From Oscillospiraceae bacterium (GTDB taxonomy: Bacteria; Bacillota; Clostridia; Oscillospirales; CAG-272): a stretch of DNA of 54,159 bases. The stretch spans positions 1 through 54,159 of the forward strand of contig SVSW01000005.1 of NCBI GenBank assembly GCA_015064095.1, written 5' to 3'. The notes under the pieces are model-generated. The model had not been told where the DNA came from and did not search any database. It saw only the letters and a list, made by a program, of their open reading frames with translations. This document shows positions 6,606 through 16,850 of this stretch, piece by piece. Made by a program: the position numbers and the translations under genes. Each line of letters starts with the position of its first letter. The first letter of the stretch is position 1.

Positions 6606-9233
6606 ATGCAGTGGACATCTTTAAATGATCTGCGCGAAAAATATCTCGCGTTTTTTGAATCGAAGGGGCATCTTCGTTTGCCCTCATACCCTCTCGTTCC
6701 CATAAACGACAAATCTTTGCTTCTCATAAACTCCGGCATGGCTCCGATGAAAAAATTTTTCACAGGAGAGGAAGAACCGCCCCGTCGCCGCGTGACGACT
6801 TGCCAAAAGTGCATTCGTACGCCCGACCTTGAGCGCGTTGGAATTACCGCACGCCACGGAACATTCTTCGAGATGCTCGGAAACTTCTCGTTCGGCGACT
6901 ACTTTAAAGAGCAGGCGATCGAATGGGCTTGGGAATTCCTCACCGTAACTCTTGAGATCCCCGCGGATCTTCTTTGGCCGTCCATTTACGAAAACGACGA
7001 GGAAGCATTCAGTATTTGGCGCGACAAGATCGGCGTTCCCGAGGAGCATATCGTTCGTCTTGGCAAGGCGGACAACTTCTGGGAGCACGGATCGGGACCT
7101 TGCGGACCCTGCTCCGAGATCTATTTTGACCGCGGCGAAAAATACGGCTGCGGCTCGCCCGATTGCCGTCCCGGTTGCGAATGCGACCGCTATATGGAGA
7201 TCTGGAACAATGTTTTCTCACAGTTCAACAACGACGGTCAGGGCAACTACACAGAGCTTGCTCAAAAGAACATAGACACAGGAATGGGTCTTGAACGTCT
7301 TGCTTGCGTTATGCAGGGCGTTGACAATATGTTTGAGGTCGACTCCATTCAAAAGGTCATCGCCAAGGTATGTGAGATATCCGGCAAAAAATACGGCGAC
7401 GACAAAAAGAACGATATTTCCATTCGCGTTATCACAGACCACGTTCGCTCCGCAATGTTTATGATATCCGACACCGTTATTCCCTCTAACGAGGGCCGCG
7501 GGTATGTGCTTCGCCGTATTATCCGCCGCGCTTGCCGCCACGGAAAGCTGCTCGGAATCGACCGTTCATTCCTTGTCGATGTGGTTGATGTTGCCATCGC
7601 AGAGAGCTGCGGTGCATATCCTGAGCTTGAAACACGTGCGGACTATATTAAAAAGGTTCTTTCCATTGAAGAAGAACGCTTTGATGCAACCATCGATGCC
7701 GGTCTTTCCATTCTCTCAAATCTTGTACGCAGCGCACTTGCAGATAATTCCGACACCATCTCGGGCGAGGAAGTCTTCAAGCTCTACGACACGTTTGGTT
7801 TTCCCATCGATCTCACTCGAGAGATCGCACAGGAAAGCCATCTCGAGATCGATGAAGACGCCTTTGCAATGCTCATGGCCCAGCAAAAGAAGCGTGCGCG
7901 CGAGGCTCGTGCAAATATCGGCGGCTGGGATTCTTCATCTAAATCTTTACTTGAAAATATTGCTCTTACAGAATTTACGGGATACGGTAGTTTCTCCGCT
8001 CAGGCGAAAATACTTGCTATTATGGCCGACGGCGAGCTCGTTCAAAGCGTAAGTGAGGGAGATTGTACTGTCATTCTCGATCGCACCCCCTTCTACGGAG
8101 AGGGCGGCGGTCAGATCGGTGACGTGGGTACTCTCTATGCCGACGGAAAACTTATCAGTGTCACCGACACAAAAAAGACGGACGGAATTTATCTACACCT
8201 TTGCACCGTATCAAACGGCGTTTTCTCGGTTGGCGATAAAGTTACCGCTGAGATTGCGGGTGTTCGCAGAAAAGCCATAATGAGAAACCACTCCGCGGCT
8301 CATCTGCTTCAAGCATCGCTTCGCTCCGTGCTTGGCTCTCATGTTGAGCAGGCGGGCTCATACGTCAGTGATAAGGTCTGCCGTTTCGACTTCTCACATT
8401 TCCAGGCTATGACCGCAGAGGAGATCGAAAAGGTCGAAGCCACTGTAAATGCAAATATTCTTATAGCAAATCCGATAGTCACGACCGAAACAGATATCGA
8501 AACTGCTAAAAAGCAGGGTGCGACGGCGCTATTCGGCGAAAAGTACGGCAAAACCGTTCGTATGGTCAAGATGGGCAATTTCTCGAATGAGCTTTGCGGC
8601 GGTACGCATTGCTCCAACACCGGCGAGATCGGACTTTTCAAGATCGTTTCCGAAACTTCCGTTGCCGCAGGCGTTCGAAGGATCGAGGCTGTTACGGGTC
8701 TTGGTGTTCTTGAGCTTATCAAGCAGAAGGAAACGCTTATAAACGATACCGCGCGCGAGCTCAAAGCTCAAAATACCGCCGATCTTGCAAAAAGAGCCGC
8801 AGCGGTTATGAACGAGATCAAGGACGCGAGCCGCGAGATCGAAGCTCTTAATGCAAAGCTTGCATCGTCAAAGCTCGATGCTATTCTCTCCTCTGCCGTC
8901 GACGTTAAGGGTGTAAAGCTCGTGACGGCAAAGCTTGAAGGCATGAACATCAATGCCGCGCGCGCTTTGACCGATACGATCAAAGCAAATGCCGACACTG
9001 TTGCCGTGCTCTCGGTCGTTACAGACGGAAAGCTCAATTTCCTTGCCGCTGCCGGAAGCGACGCCGTAAAGGCAGGTGCACACGCAGGCAAGCTCGTTGG
9101 CGCTGTTGCCGCTATCGCCTCCGGTAAGGGCGGCGGACGCCCCGATTCTGCAATGGCGGGCGCACAGGATATCACTGCCGTTGAAAAGGCTCTTTCCGCT
9201 GCTGCTGAAATACTTGCGGGTCAGTTAAAATAA
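6606..9233 (+). CDS. alaS: Alanyl-tRNA synthetase
   Basis: An 875-residue class II synthetase that charges tRNA-Ala in the cytosol, at the usual full length. The ATG at 6606 is preferred over an in-frame ATG at 6570 because AAGGAAGG precedes it and the protein then opens with the typical SLNDLREKYLAFFESKGH. Visible are the catalytic core with MLGNFSFGDYFK, the tRNA-recognition middle, the editing domain with HSAAHLL (about residue 562) and CGGTHCSNTGEIG (about 664), both zinc-binding editing motifs, and a C-terminal glycine-rich DHHA1-type domain ending in GKGGGRPDSAMAGAQD. It is monocistronic, with its own promoter and terminator. Confidence 0.98.
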   Translation: MQWTSLNDLREKYLAFFESKGHLRLPSYPLVPINDKSLLLINSGMAPMKKFFTGEEEPPRRRVTTCQKCIRTPDLERVGITARHGTFFEMLGNFSFGDYFKEQAIEWAWEFLTVTLEIPADLLWPSIYENDEEAFSIWRDKIGVPEEHIVRLGKADNFWEHGSGPCGPCSEIYFDRGEKYGCGSPDCRPGCECDRYMEIWNNVFSQFNNDGQGNYTELAQKNIDTGMGLERLACVMQGVDNMFEVDSIQKVIAKVCEISGKKYGDDKKNDISIRVITDHVRSAMFMISDTVIPSNEGRGYVLRRIIRRACRHGKLLGIDRSFLVDVVDVAIAESCGAYPELETRADYIKKVLSIEEERFDATIDAGLSILSNLVRSALADNSDTISGEEVFKLYDTFGFPIDLTREIAQESHLEIDEDAFAMLMAQQKKRAREARANIGGWDSSSKSLLENIALTEFTGYGSFSAQAKILAIMADGELVQSVSEGDCTVILDRTPFYGEGGGQIGDVGTLYADGKLISVTDTKKTDGIYLHLCTVSNGVFSVGDKVTAEIAGVRRKAIMRNHSAAHLLQASLRSVLGSHVEQAGSYVSDKVCRFDFSHFQAMTAEEIEKVEATVNANILIANPIVTTETDIETAKKQGATALFGEKYGKTVRMVKMGNFSNELCGGTHCSNTGEIGLFKIVSETSVAAGVRRIEAVTGLGVLELIKQKETLINDTARELKAQNTADLAKRAAAVMNEIKDASREIEALNAKLASSKLDAILSSAVDVKGVKLVTAKLEGMNINAARALTDTIKANADTVAVLSVVTDGKLNFLAAAGSDAVKAGAHAGKLVGAVAAIASGKGGGRPDSAMAGAQDITAVEKALSAAAEILAGQLK

Positions 9234-9243
9234 TAATCAAAAT

Positions 9244-9283
9244 AAAAAATATCCCACACGCGAATGCGTGTGGGATATTTTTT
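9244..9283. terminator. Bidirectional intrinsic terminator
   Basis: A long perfect inverted repeat: an 18-bp potential stem with A/T-rich base, arms 9244-9261 and 9266-9283, loop GAAT, with a GC-rich core ATCCCACACGC. T-rich on the plus side and A-rich on the other side, so it can end both alaS and the convergent ABC-transporter operon. Confidence 0.92.
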
Positions 9284-9291
9284 GTTTTTGA

Positions 9292-10344
9292 TTAATCCGC
9301 AGTAAGTCCGGAACGTTCTATACCCTGTACCAGGAACTTCTGGCAGAAGGCATATATTATAACCAACGGCATAATTATCATTATACCCGTTGTTCCCGTT
9401 ATTGCAGAATAAATACGGGTTTGTACCGATACTAATTTTGATGCCTCATTTATTAAGCTTGCGGGATATTGCTCAACAAGATGCACGAGAAGCGGCACTC
9501 CCTGATTCGGAGATATGAACAGATTGGTGTAGAACGTATCCGTCCATTGCCATGAGAAGGCAAACAGGAATACCGTTATCATCATAGGTATCGACAGCGG
9601 CAGTATTATCTTGACAAATGTCTTGAAAACTCCCGAACCGTCTATGTATGCCGACTCCTCAAGCTCATCGGGTACTCCGCGGAAGAATTGACGCAAAAGG
9701 AAAATATAAAGTCCGTTCTTAAATGCTATTCCAAACAGCGAAAGTATGATGAACGGGAAATATGTGTTCCTCATATCAAGTGTACCTGCGCCAATCAACT
9801 CAAACAGACCGGGGCCGCCGAGTATAACGCTTATCGGATCTCTTAAATCGAACTCCTTGAAGCTCGTTAGCATCGAAAGGCGAAGTGTCGGGTGAGGTAC
9901 TATCATAGTCAGCATTACGATAAGGAATATCCACTTGCTGCCTTTGAATTTAAACTTCGCAAATCCGTAGCCTATCAAGCAACAAACTATCGTTTGTATG
10001 ACCGCGCACGAAATGGAAATTACGAACGTGTCCATGAACGCCGTTACATAATCAAGCTCGCTCCATATCGCCGCATAGGTATCAAACGTGAACGTTTTGG
10101 GGATCAAGATAACTGCGCTGTCGGCAAAATCTTCGAACTCCATGACCGATCCCATTATTTTGGAAATGAACGGGAAAAGGACTACATACGTTACTCCTAT
10201 CAGAAGTATCAGTCTGAAAAGATACCATACTACCTTCTTCAAGAAGAAGAGTGACAGATATTTCTCTTTTATCCTTACTTTCAGCGGGGCGCGTTCAAAA
10301 TCAACCTTTATTTTCTTGCTTGGATCTCTTAAAGTTGCATTCAT
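9292..10344 (-). CDS. Carbohydrate ABC transporter permease, MalG type (pair A)
   Basis: A 350-residue inner-membrane permease of the CUT1 sugar family. It has a cytoplasmic basic N-terminus of about 35 residues, a first membrane helix, then five more helices. The EAA loop that contacts the ATPase is visible as ELEESAYIDGSG near residue 228, followed by ILPLSIPMM. The extracytoplasmic part between helices 1 and 2 (FEDFADSAVILIPKTFTFDTY) is typical for MalG-like subunits. It is the last gene of the 15.5-kb operon, 18 nt after its MalF-type partner, and is closed by the bidirectional terminator. The substrate is unknown; an oligosaccharide is likely from context. Confidence 0.9.
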   Translation of the reverse strand: MNATLRDPSKKIKVDFERAPLKVRIKEKYLSLFFLKKVVWYLFRLILLIGVTYVVLFPFISKIMGSVMEFEDFADSAVILIPKTFTFDTYAAIWSELDYVTAFMDTFVISISCAVIQTIVCCLIGYGFAKFKFKGSKWIFLIVMLTMIVPHPTLRLSMLTSFKEFDLRDPISVILGGPGLFELIGAGTLDMRNTYFPFIILSLFGIAFKNGLYIFLLRQFFRGVPDELEESAYIDGSGVFKTFVKIILPLSIPMMITVFLFAFSWQWTDTFYTNLFISPNQGVPLLVHLVEQYPASLINEASKLVSVQTRIYSAITGTTGIMIIMPLVIIYAFCQKFLVQGIERSGLTAD

Positions 10345-10362
10345 TATTTTCGCACCTCCTTA

Positions 10363-11313
10363 TCAGTCATTTCTTCTCTGGTAGAACACAAACATCGAGA
10401 ATATTCCGGCAACTGCCGCAACTATTCCTATAACAATGAGGAAGTATATCCACGACATCGCCGAGCTTATATAAAGCTCGCCGTTGTCGTATTGCTTATT
10501 GATGTGAGTCATTACCATGTTAGAGTTCGTTGTGAACGAGTCTATTATCGTATAAACTGCGTTTACCAATATCATCGGGCTTATCATCGGGAAGGTTATC
10601 TTCCAGAAGGTTTCCCATGCCGACGCTCCGTCTATTTGGCAGGATTCGTATATCGCCGGCGATATTGATTGTAATCCGGACAGGAATATCAGCATCTGAA
10701 CGCCCGATCGGTTTACTATGTTAAAGATGTTATTTATCATGTACGTGACAAATTGCATCAGTGGCTCAAGTGCCGGAGAATCACCGAACAGCCAGTTCAG
10801 ATCCATGAGTGAGACGAATCCTCCGCCGTCTTTTTCCTCTCCTGTGTTTATTCCGCCTGACATGTATGAGTTGTTTACGTCTTGCTGTGCAACATATTCC
10901 ATAATACCCGTTGAAATTATAACGGGAACGAAAAGAATCGCACGGAAGAATGCTCTTCCCGCCATCTTTTGGTTCAGAAGAACCGCCATGAAGAGCGAGA
11001 ATATCAGGATCGCCGGAATATCAAACACCATTTGGCCAAGTCCTTCAACCAAGACCTGAACAAAATCCGGATTCTCGAAAAGCGCCGATGAATAGTTATC
11101 CCAACCTACAAACATCAGATTTTGGCTGTCAAGAGGGTTGATATCATAAAAGCTCAGCTTTATGGAATCAAATATTATCGGAAAATAGATAAACACAAAT
11201 CCGATTATAAACGGAAGAACAAATATCCAACCTGCTCTTGCCTTCTTTTTGTCAAGGGAGGCTGCTTTTTTTCTTTTTTTCTTGACATTGTTAAGTTTTA
11301 ATTCGTTTGTCAT
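10363..11313 (-). CDS. Carbohydrate ABC transporter permease, MalF/UgpA type (pair A)
   Basis: A 316-residue permease with six membrane helices. It forms the heterodimer partner of the gene downstream. The EAA loop reads YESCQIDGASAWETFWKIT near residue 226. The external loop between helices 3 and 4 carries a hydrophilic glycine/acidic stretch (GGINTGEEKDGGGF). The N-terminus is strongly basic (KKKRKKAASLDKKKARAGW). Spacing to the preceding DUF5696-like gene is 19 nt with a ribosome site, so it belongs to the same transcript. No solute-binding protein is dedicated to this pair; it may share the large one at the head of the operon. Confidence 0.9.
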   Translation of the reverse strand: MTNELKLNNVKKKRKKAASLDKKKARAGWIFVLPFIIGFVFIYFPIIFDSIKLSFYDINPLDSQNLMFVGWDNYSSALFENPDFVQVLVEGLGQMVFDIPAILIFSLFMAVLLNQKMAGRAFFRAILFVPVIISTGIMEYVAQQDVNNSYMSGGINTGEEKDGGGFVSLMDLNWLFGDSPALEPLMQFVTYMINNIFNIVNRSGVQMLIFLSGLQSISPAIYESCQIDGASAWETFWKITFPMISPMILVNAVYTIIDSFTTNSNMVMTHINKQYDNGELYISSAMSWIYFLIVIGIVAAVAGIFSMFVFYQRRND

Positions 11314-11332
11314 TATTTTTTACCTCCCTTTC

Positions 11333-14300
11333 TCAGTGATTTATAACCTGGTATCCATATGCCTTTATCTCGTATACAGTTTCGCCGTATTTTACCGTTA
11401 TATCGAACGAATTGTAGTTGAGTATAAAGGTTCTGTATGCCTCGGCATCGTCGCCGTCTTTTCCGCCGTATGTGACGGCTACAACAGAACCGTCGTCATA
11501 GGTGTACTTGCTTACGGTGTTCACCACTTCTTCCTTCTTTACCGGCTCCTCGACTTCTATGACATTTGTCATGTTACCGTCTTCATCAATCAGTCCGGCT
11601 TTCACCGAAAGATCGAAGAAGTGTTCAAATGTCGCCGTTGCCTCGTCGTAAAGACCTGTGATTACCGTCTCGTTCTCCAACGCTTCAAGATATACATCAT
11701 TAGCGCCGGCATATATGCCGTTTATTGCCTCGGCATCTGCTACAATTGAGCTGATATTCGCTTTCGCGGACTCGATTGCGGCATATGCGTTCATGATCGT
11801 TGCATATCTGTTGCGGAAAACTCCCGTATAAGCGTCTATTTTCTGCTTTGCTTCTTCCATTTCGGATTTGGAAATGTTCATGGTGACCACTGTGGCCATG
11901 CGCTCTGCCAAGATTTCAGCAGCTTCCTCAATATCAAGCTTGCTAAGGTCTACAAGAAGAAGCTCCTCGTATCTCTTGCTTGCTGCCTGATACTGTGCCT
12001 TTGCAGCCTCATATTTTTCCTTGAAGGTCAATATCTCCTCTACATTTCCTATAACGTCGTTTACGCCGTTTATGACGCCTGCGTTATTTGTATCGGCGGT
12101 GTTATAATTTGCTTCGATATCCTCATCGCCGAACACAAGAACCTTTGCACGAAGAAGTGCATCGCTGTCCAAAATAGCCTTGATAGCGCCTATCTTCGCT
12201 TCGATAGCCGCAAGATTTGCCTCTATCTCTGCAACTGCCGCAACTGCATCATCATAGAACTGCTGTGCTCTTTGCTTCTCTGCATCTGTTGCTTCCGGAT
12301 CTGCCTTTGTTGCATTGAGCTTTTCGAAAAGCTTTTCGGTTGCTTCCTTTGCAATCGCAAGTGCCTGCTCTGCTGTTTCCTTCATCTGCTTCGCGCTTGC
12401 ATACGCGCCCTGGATATTATCAAGGTTCTCGCGCAGCGAAGGAACGTATGCATTATATGCTTCAAGCTTTTCCTCGGCATCTATGCGCAGTGCTGCGGCG
12501 TTCTTCTCCTCGTTGCTTGCAGCATTAAGCTTTTCTGTTTCTGTATTTATAGCTTTTATTGCCGCTTTCACGAGTTCAAGCGTCTGCTTTGCTGCTTCTA
12601 CGGTTTCGTATGCCGAAACTGCTACTGCATAATCGCCTGTGACATCGTAAAGATCATATGCTTCCTGCGCTTTGTCGAGCTTTGTCTTCGCCTTGGCTCT
12701 TGCCTCGTCCTTCACCTTAAGAAGATCTCTCTCCTCTTGGGTCGTCATGCCGGAGTTGACCTCAGCGAATATCTCATTGTACTCTGCGTTTGCAAGATCG
12801 TACGCTTCTTTAGCTGCTTTGAGCGCTTCCTTTGCCTTGTAAGCGGGCTTTACGGTTTCCTCGCTCTCGTTCGCCTTCGTCATTGCGGCTTCCAGAGCTG
12901 CTTTTGCTGTGGCGAGTGCCGTTTCATACGGTGTAAGATTTGCAGCATTGATATCGGCAAGCAAAGCACCTGCGTTGATCGCGGCGTCAACTGCCTCGTT
13001 CTTTGCGGTGGTTGCGGTAACGATATCGTTGACCTTTTCCAGAGCCTTGTTCTTTCCGGAGTTATATCCGTTCTTTGCGGTATTGATAAGATCTGCTACG
13101 CTCTTTCCAACGCGAGAAACTATTTCATCAAGTATTTCAAGCGCGGCGGTTTGCGTTACTGCAAAGTCTGCGGGTGCTGCGTTTCCGATTATTGTTTCGG
13201 CCTCTGTTCTGACCGCTACCTGGATCGCTGCCAAAAGATCTGCCTGATCTCTTGCCGCTGCCTCTGCCTTCTCAACGGAAGTTTCATATTTAACCGGTGC
13301 TGCGGTTGCTATCGCCAACGCGCTGTCTGCCGCGGTATTGCTTGCTGCCTCAATAAGCGCATTGTAAATTCCGTTTATGAGAGTTGCTTTGCTGCTGCCG
13401 AGCTCTGCAACAAGATTGGATACAACCTTGCTGTCTTGGAAGAGTCCGGGCAGGCGGCGCTTCACTGCTGTCTTGACATATTCACAAGCTGCATCGCCGT
13501 ATATCTCAAGATATGCCTCGTCTGCTGCCGCAACAGCCTGATTTGCTACGCTGAGAGCAGCGTATGCTTGGTCTACATAGCTCGAATCTATCTTCGCTGC
13601 TGCCTTTGTAGCCTTTATTGCCTGATCGCTTGCGTTCTTCAATGCTTTGATCACAGCATCACTCTGTATTCCGGGAGTTTTGCGGAGCTCAAGTGCCGCC
13701 CTCAGCGCTTCCTTAGCTTCTTGTGCAAGCTTTTCAGCTTCGGCAAGCGCTTCAGCCTTCTCAAGAGCCTTTCTGTCCGCCTCTGCCTCATCGGCATCGG
13801 GGATACGGTCGACTACGAGGAACTCGTGATCAATTATAAGCTTTGTCTGAAGATCTGACAGAAGATCGTTAAGCTCAACGTACATATCAACGACATCGTC
13901 TTTCCAAATGTCATATCTTATGGAATAGTTATCGCTGAGACGGTTGAATTCTTTAAGTACATCTGTATTCTGATACGAAAGCTTGAAATAAAGTCCGCTT
14001 CCGTTTTCTATTGCGCGAAGCAGAGCTGCCTTGAGGTTGCCCTCCTCGTTTATCGGAGTGCCTGCGTAATTCATATAACCGTGGAGCACCATTCCGACAA
14101 ACGGAACTGTGTTGCTTGCCACGTTATAATTACTTGAATTGAGCGGAGCGTTGACTATATGATCAACATATTTAAGCGTATAAGAATTGCCTCCGTCAAC
14201 CATGATCTGCATATCCTCACCGTACTCGTTTCTCAGAAGCGAGATCTGGCGAAGTGCATCGATCGTGAACTGCATTGCGTCCTCACGGTTATAAGGATCA

Positions 14301-16828
14301 TCCTCATCAAAGTCGGAGTTAAGAGCCGTTCCGAGAGTGGATACCGAAATACCCATCGGATTATACTTCATATAATTCGATGTGAACTTTGTTACAAATC
14401 TTGCAAAGAATGCAGGAGATATTGCAAGCTCATAATATCCGACGTAGTTTTGATATGTTGCGTCATATACGCGACGGCTGGTATATCTGTTGTCTATTGT
14501 CTTAACTGCGTGATCAAGAAGCGATACGCCGTCAAAGAGTGCGGTTTCACTTACATACGCAAAGTCGAAATCCGGGAAAATTCCGAATCCTTCCTCGCGT
14601 GCGGTTTCAACCAATTCTTGGAAGCCCGAAGCACCTCCGAGGGATTCCTCCCAGTTGAGATGGTAGGGCATCGTTGAGAACATACCGCCGTTTGCATAGC
14701 CTGTAAGTCTGAAATTGATGTTTGAGAAGCCCTGATTCTTTTCACCGACGGAAACGGGATCCTTGATCGCCGCCATTTCCTTGTCGATAGCATCGGAGAG
14801 CTCCGTATACATCGTCTTGACGTCCTCAAACGTTGTAAGAGGTGTCATAACGTTGACAGGCATCGAAAGGATCTTCTCGACGGTCTCAACCGTTCCGAAG
14901 GTCTCAATGTAAAGCGGAATATTTGCATCGGCTTCACTTTCCGCTATTCTCGAAATCACGCCCGTGTATTCGAGATAATCTCTGTAAGCCTCTGCCATAC
15001 CGACCCAAGAACATTCATAATAATTGCTTATTCCGTTCTCTACCGCAATCTCCGTGTCTGTCAGCATGATGTATTTTATCTTATAGTTGCCGACGTACTT
15101 TCTGTCAGAAACTACCTTTATCTCGGTGTTTTGACCGACCGAGATCGCATCGGACATATTATAAGTATCGGAAGATCTCGGATAGAAGGTGACTTGCATG
15201 GAGCTGTATTCACTAGATGCATTTCTGTGCGATGTCGTTAACTGCGCCATCGAATCGCCTTCGTCAATTATAGCAAGGAAGCCGTGATCTTCTTCGGTAA
15301 TTACCGTCTTTGTACCGTATACGGCATCTTTTATGATATTACCATCTTCATCTTCCTCTGCGGGAGATATGACATTCTCGTAATCGGTAACTGTTTTCAG
15401 ACCCTTCCAATACTCAACAGAACCGTATACCGGGTATCTTACGGTTTCATGATGCTTACCTGTCAGCTTATGATAAGCAAAATCCGTTCCGTAAATCTTT
15501 GCTGAAAGTGTTGTGTTTGCACCGTTGTTCAGGTCCTCATAATCAAACAGCGCGCCCGAGCCGTCCGGGAAGAAATTATATCCGCCGTTTCCGCTCTTGC
15601 CTGCTCCCATAAAAGGAAGAACCGTGATACTGTCGAGCTGATAGAGCGACTCATCGAAGCGAATTCCGTTCGCCGGAAGTCTTACTGTCAGGCCCTGTTC
15701 GTCCAGCGTATATTCAAGTGCAAGTCTGAAAAGTGCGGGTGCCTTTGTCGTGCCCGTGTACTCGGTTTCAAGATGGTCTGCATCAAGCTGCTCAAATGTA
15801 TAGCTCTGAACGTAAGTCTTGATGTGTCTTTCCGCTTTTATAAGGGCTGTGGTCTTTGGATTCTCATTGAAAACGTAGACTGCCATCTTTTTGGTTATCG
15901 GATATGTATTATTCATTTCCGATATCTCTTTATCGGTTACTCCCTCAGCCGAAGGATCGTAAAGAGTATAGTTGTTCAGGAGCTCTCTGACTGCCTGGTG
16001 GTCTACCGCTTTTCGCTTTTCATCGGGGTCGTTTTTGGGTCTTTCATCGGTAAAAACGACAGGACCGTTCATATCAAAGTCGGGATTTTCCATACAGATC
16101 AGATCATAATAGCCATATGACTGACCAACCTCTATCAACCCCGCTGCTTTTGCAAACGGGAAATTATCTATCGGCTCCTCGTTTGTTTTAAAAGTCGCCT
16201 TTTCCGTGATAAGGATCGACACGCTGTTGTTTACGGCTTGGCGCATCGGAATGAGAATGTTGTTCTCAAACGACGCCTTTGACGCCATTCTCGGAACAAG
16301 GTATCTCGAATTCTGACGGCCTATTGCGTATTCAACGCGAATACCGTTCTTTATGTACTTGATCTTTATCTGACCTCTCTCTGCAGCCTCAATGGTACTG
16401 AGCATTTCCTTCGAGGTTCCGTTGTCGGTATAGTTTACAATAACCTGCGAAAGAAGTCTTTTCTTTTCGTCCAGCGAATTGGTGTTCGAGGTATTGATAT
16501 CCCAAGGGTTTGAGAAAAGCGTTTCTCCGGTTGCCTTTTTAAGTATAGCGACCTCACCGGTTATCTCATCTGCATAAAGCTCGTAGTAATCTGTTTCAAG
16601 CATGAGCTTCATTGTATTGAGCTTTCCCTGGGCTGTGGTAACCGGATTAACCTCGAACTCATCGAGCTTTAAATAATCTTCTATAACTTTCTGATAATCT
16701 ATTGATCCCGATTCGGAATCGATTGCGTCACCCAAGGGTATTGCACCAACGGGAACTGGGATCACAGTCAGAGTTCCGCAGAACATCAATACAGCCAAGA
16801 AAGCCGATAATATTTTAATTTTTTTCAT
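11333..16828 (-). CDS. DUF5696-like secreted protein with a giant coiled-coil insertion
   Basis: An 1831-residue exported protein. A signal peptide (MKKIKILSAFLAVLMFCG..., cleavage near VGA-IP) is followed by about 970 residues matching the DUF5696 family as I know it: FYPRSS, NFFPDGSGALFDYED and the segment VELNDLLSDLQTKLIIDHEFL. This family often sits with YIP1 proteins and CUT1 transporters and may hold a TIM-barrel-like, glycosidase-like fold, but its activity is not established. From about residue 1010 to 1760 the sequence is Ala/Glu/Lys-rich and predicted coiled coil. The last 65 residues (TYDDGSVVAVTYGGKDG...) look like the normal beta-rich family C-terminus, so the coiled coil appears inserted before it. 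No sortase motif, lipobox or C-terminal membrane helix is seen. The start has an AGGAG site. Confidence 0.75.
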   Translation of the reverse strand: MKKIKILSAFLAVLMFCGTLTVIPVPVGAIPLGDAIDSESGSIDYQKVIEDYLKLDEFEVNPVTTAQGKLNTMKLMLETDYYELYADEITGEVAILKKATGETLFSNPWDINTSNTNSLDEKKRLLSQVIVNYTDNGTSKEMLSTIEAAERGQIKIKYIKNGIRVEYAIGRQNSRYLVPRMASKASFENNILIPMRQAVNNSVSILITEKATFKTNEEPIDNFPFAKAAGLIEVGQSYGYYDLICMENPDFDMNGPVVFTDERPKNDPDEKRKAVDHQAVRELLNNYTLYDPSAEGVTDKEISEMNNTYPITKKMAVYVFNENPKTTALIKAERHIKTYVQSYTFEQLDADHLETEYTGTTKAPALFRLALEYTLDEQGLTVRLPANGIRFDESLYQLDSITVLPFMGAGKSGNGGYNFFPDGSGALFDYEDLNNGANTTLSAKIYGTDFAYHKLTGKHHETVRYPVYGSVEYWKGLKTVTDYENVISPAEEDEDGNIIKDAVYGTKTVITEEDHGFLAIIDEGDSMAQLTTSHRNASSEYSSMQVTFYPRSSDTYNMSDAISVGQNTEIKVVSDRKYVGNYKIKYIMLTDTEIAVENGISNYYECSWVGMAEAYRDYLEYTGVISRIAESEADANIPLYIETFGTVETVEKILSMPVNVMTPLTTFEDVKTMYTELSDAIDKEMAAIKDPVSVGEKNQGFSNINFRLTGYANGGMFSTMPYHLNWEESLGGASGFQELVETAREEGFGIFPDFDFAYVSETALFDGVSLLDHAVKTIDNRYTSRRVYDATYQNYVGYYELAISPAFFARFVTKFTSNYMKYNPMGISVSTLGTALNSDFDEDDPYNREDAMQFTIDALRQISLLRNEYGEDMQIMVDGGNSYTLKYVDHIVNAPLNSSNYNVASNTVPFVGMVLHGYMNYAGTPINEEGNLKAALLRAIENGSGLYFKLSYQNTDVLKEFNRLSDNYSIRYDIWKDDVVDMYVELNDLLSDLQTKLIIDHEFLVVDRIPDADEAEADRKALEKAEALAEAEKLAQEAKEALRAALELRKTPGIQSDAVIKALKNASDQAIKATKAAAKIDSSYVDQAYAALSVANQAVAAADEAYLEIYGDAACEYVKTAVKRRLPGLFQDSKVVSNLVAELGSSKATLINGIYNALIEAASNTAADSALAIATAAPVKYETSVEKAEAAARDQADLLAAIQVAVRTEAETIIGNAAPADFAVTQTAALEILDEIVSRVGKSVADLINTAKNGYNSGKNKALEKVNDIVTATTAKNEAVDAAINAGALLADINAANLTPYETALATAKAALEAAMTKANESEETVKPAYKAKEALKAAKEAYDLANAEYNEIFAEVNSGMTTQEERDLLKVKDEARAKAKTKLDKAQEAYDLYDVTGDYAVAVSAYETVEAAKQTLELVKAAIKAINTETEKLNAASNEEKNAAALRIDAEEKLEAYNAYVPSLRENLDNIQGAYASAKQMKETAEQALAIAKEATEKLFEKLNATKADPEATDAEKQRAQQFYDDAVAAVAEIEANLAAIEAKIGAIKAILDSDALLRAKVLVFGDEDIEANYNTADTNNAGVINGVNDVIGNVEEILTFKEKYEAAKAQYQAASKRYEELLLVDLSKLDIEEAAEILAERMATVVTMNISKSEMEEAKQKIDAYTGVFRNRYATIMNAYAAIESAKANISSIVADAEAINGIYAGANDVYLEALENETVITGLYDEATATFEHFFDLSVKAGLIDEDGNMTNVIEVEEPVKKEEVVNTVSKYTYDDGSVVAVTYGGKDGDDAEAYRTFILNYNSFDITVKYGETVYEIKAYGYQVINH

Positions 16829-16850
16829 ATTTCGTCTCCTCTCTGCACGA

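Noticed and set aside
6563..6606. T-box leader before alaS
   Set aside because: The perfect promoter leaves about 36 nt before the ATG, too short for a T-box, and no terminator is present there.
12272..13858. A 528-codon open frame on the plus strand opposite the coiled-coil region
   Set aside because: It is antisense to the Ala/Glu/Lys-rich rod; the codon bias of the real gene keeps that frame open. The product is Cys/Leu/Arg-rich with no domain and no ribosome site.
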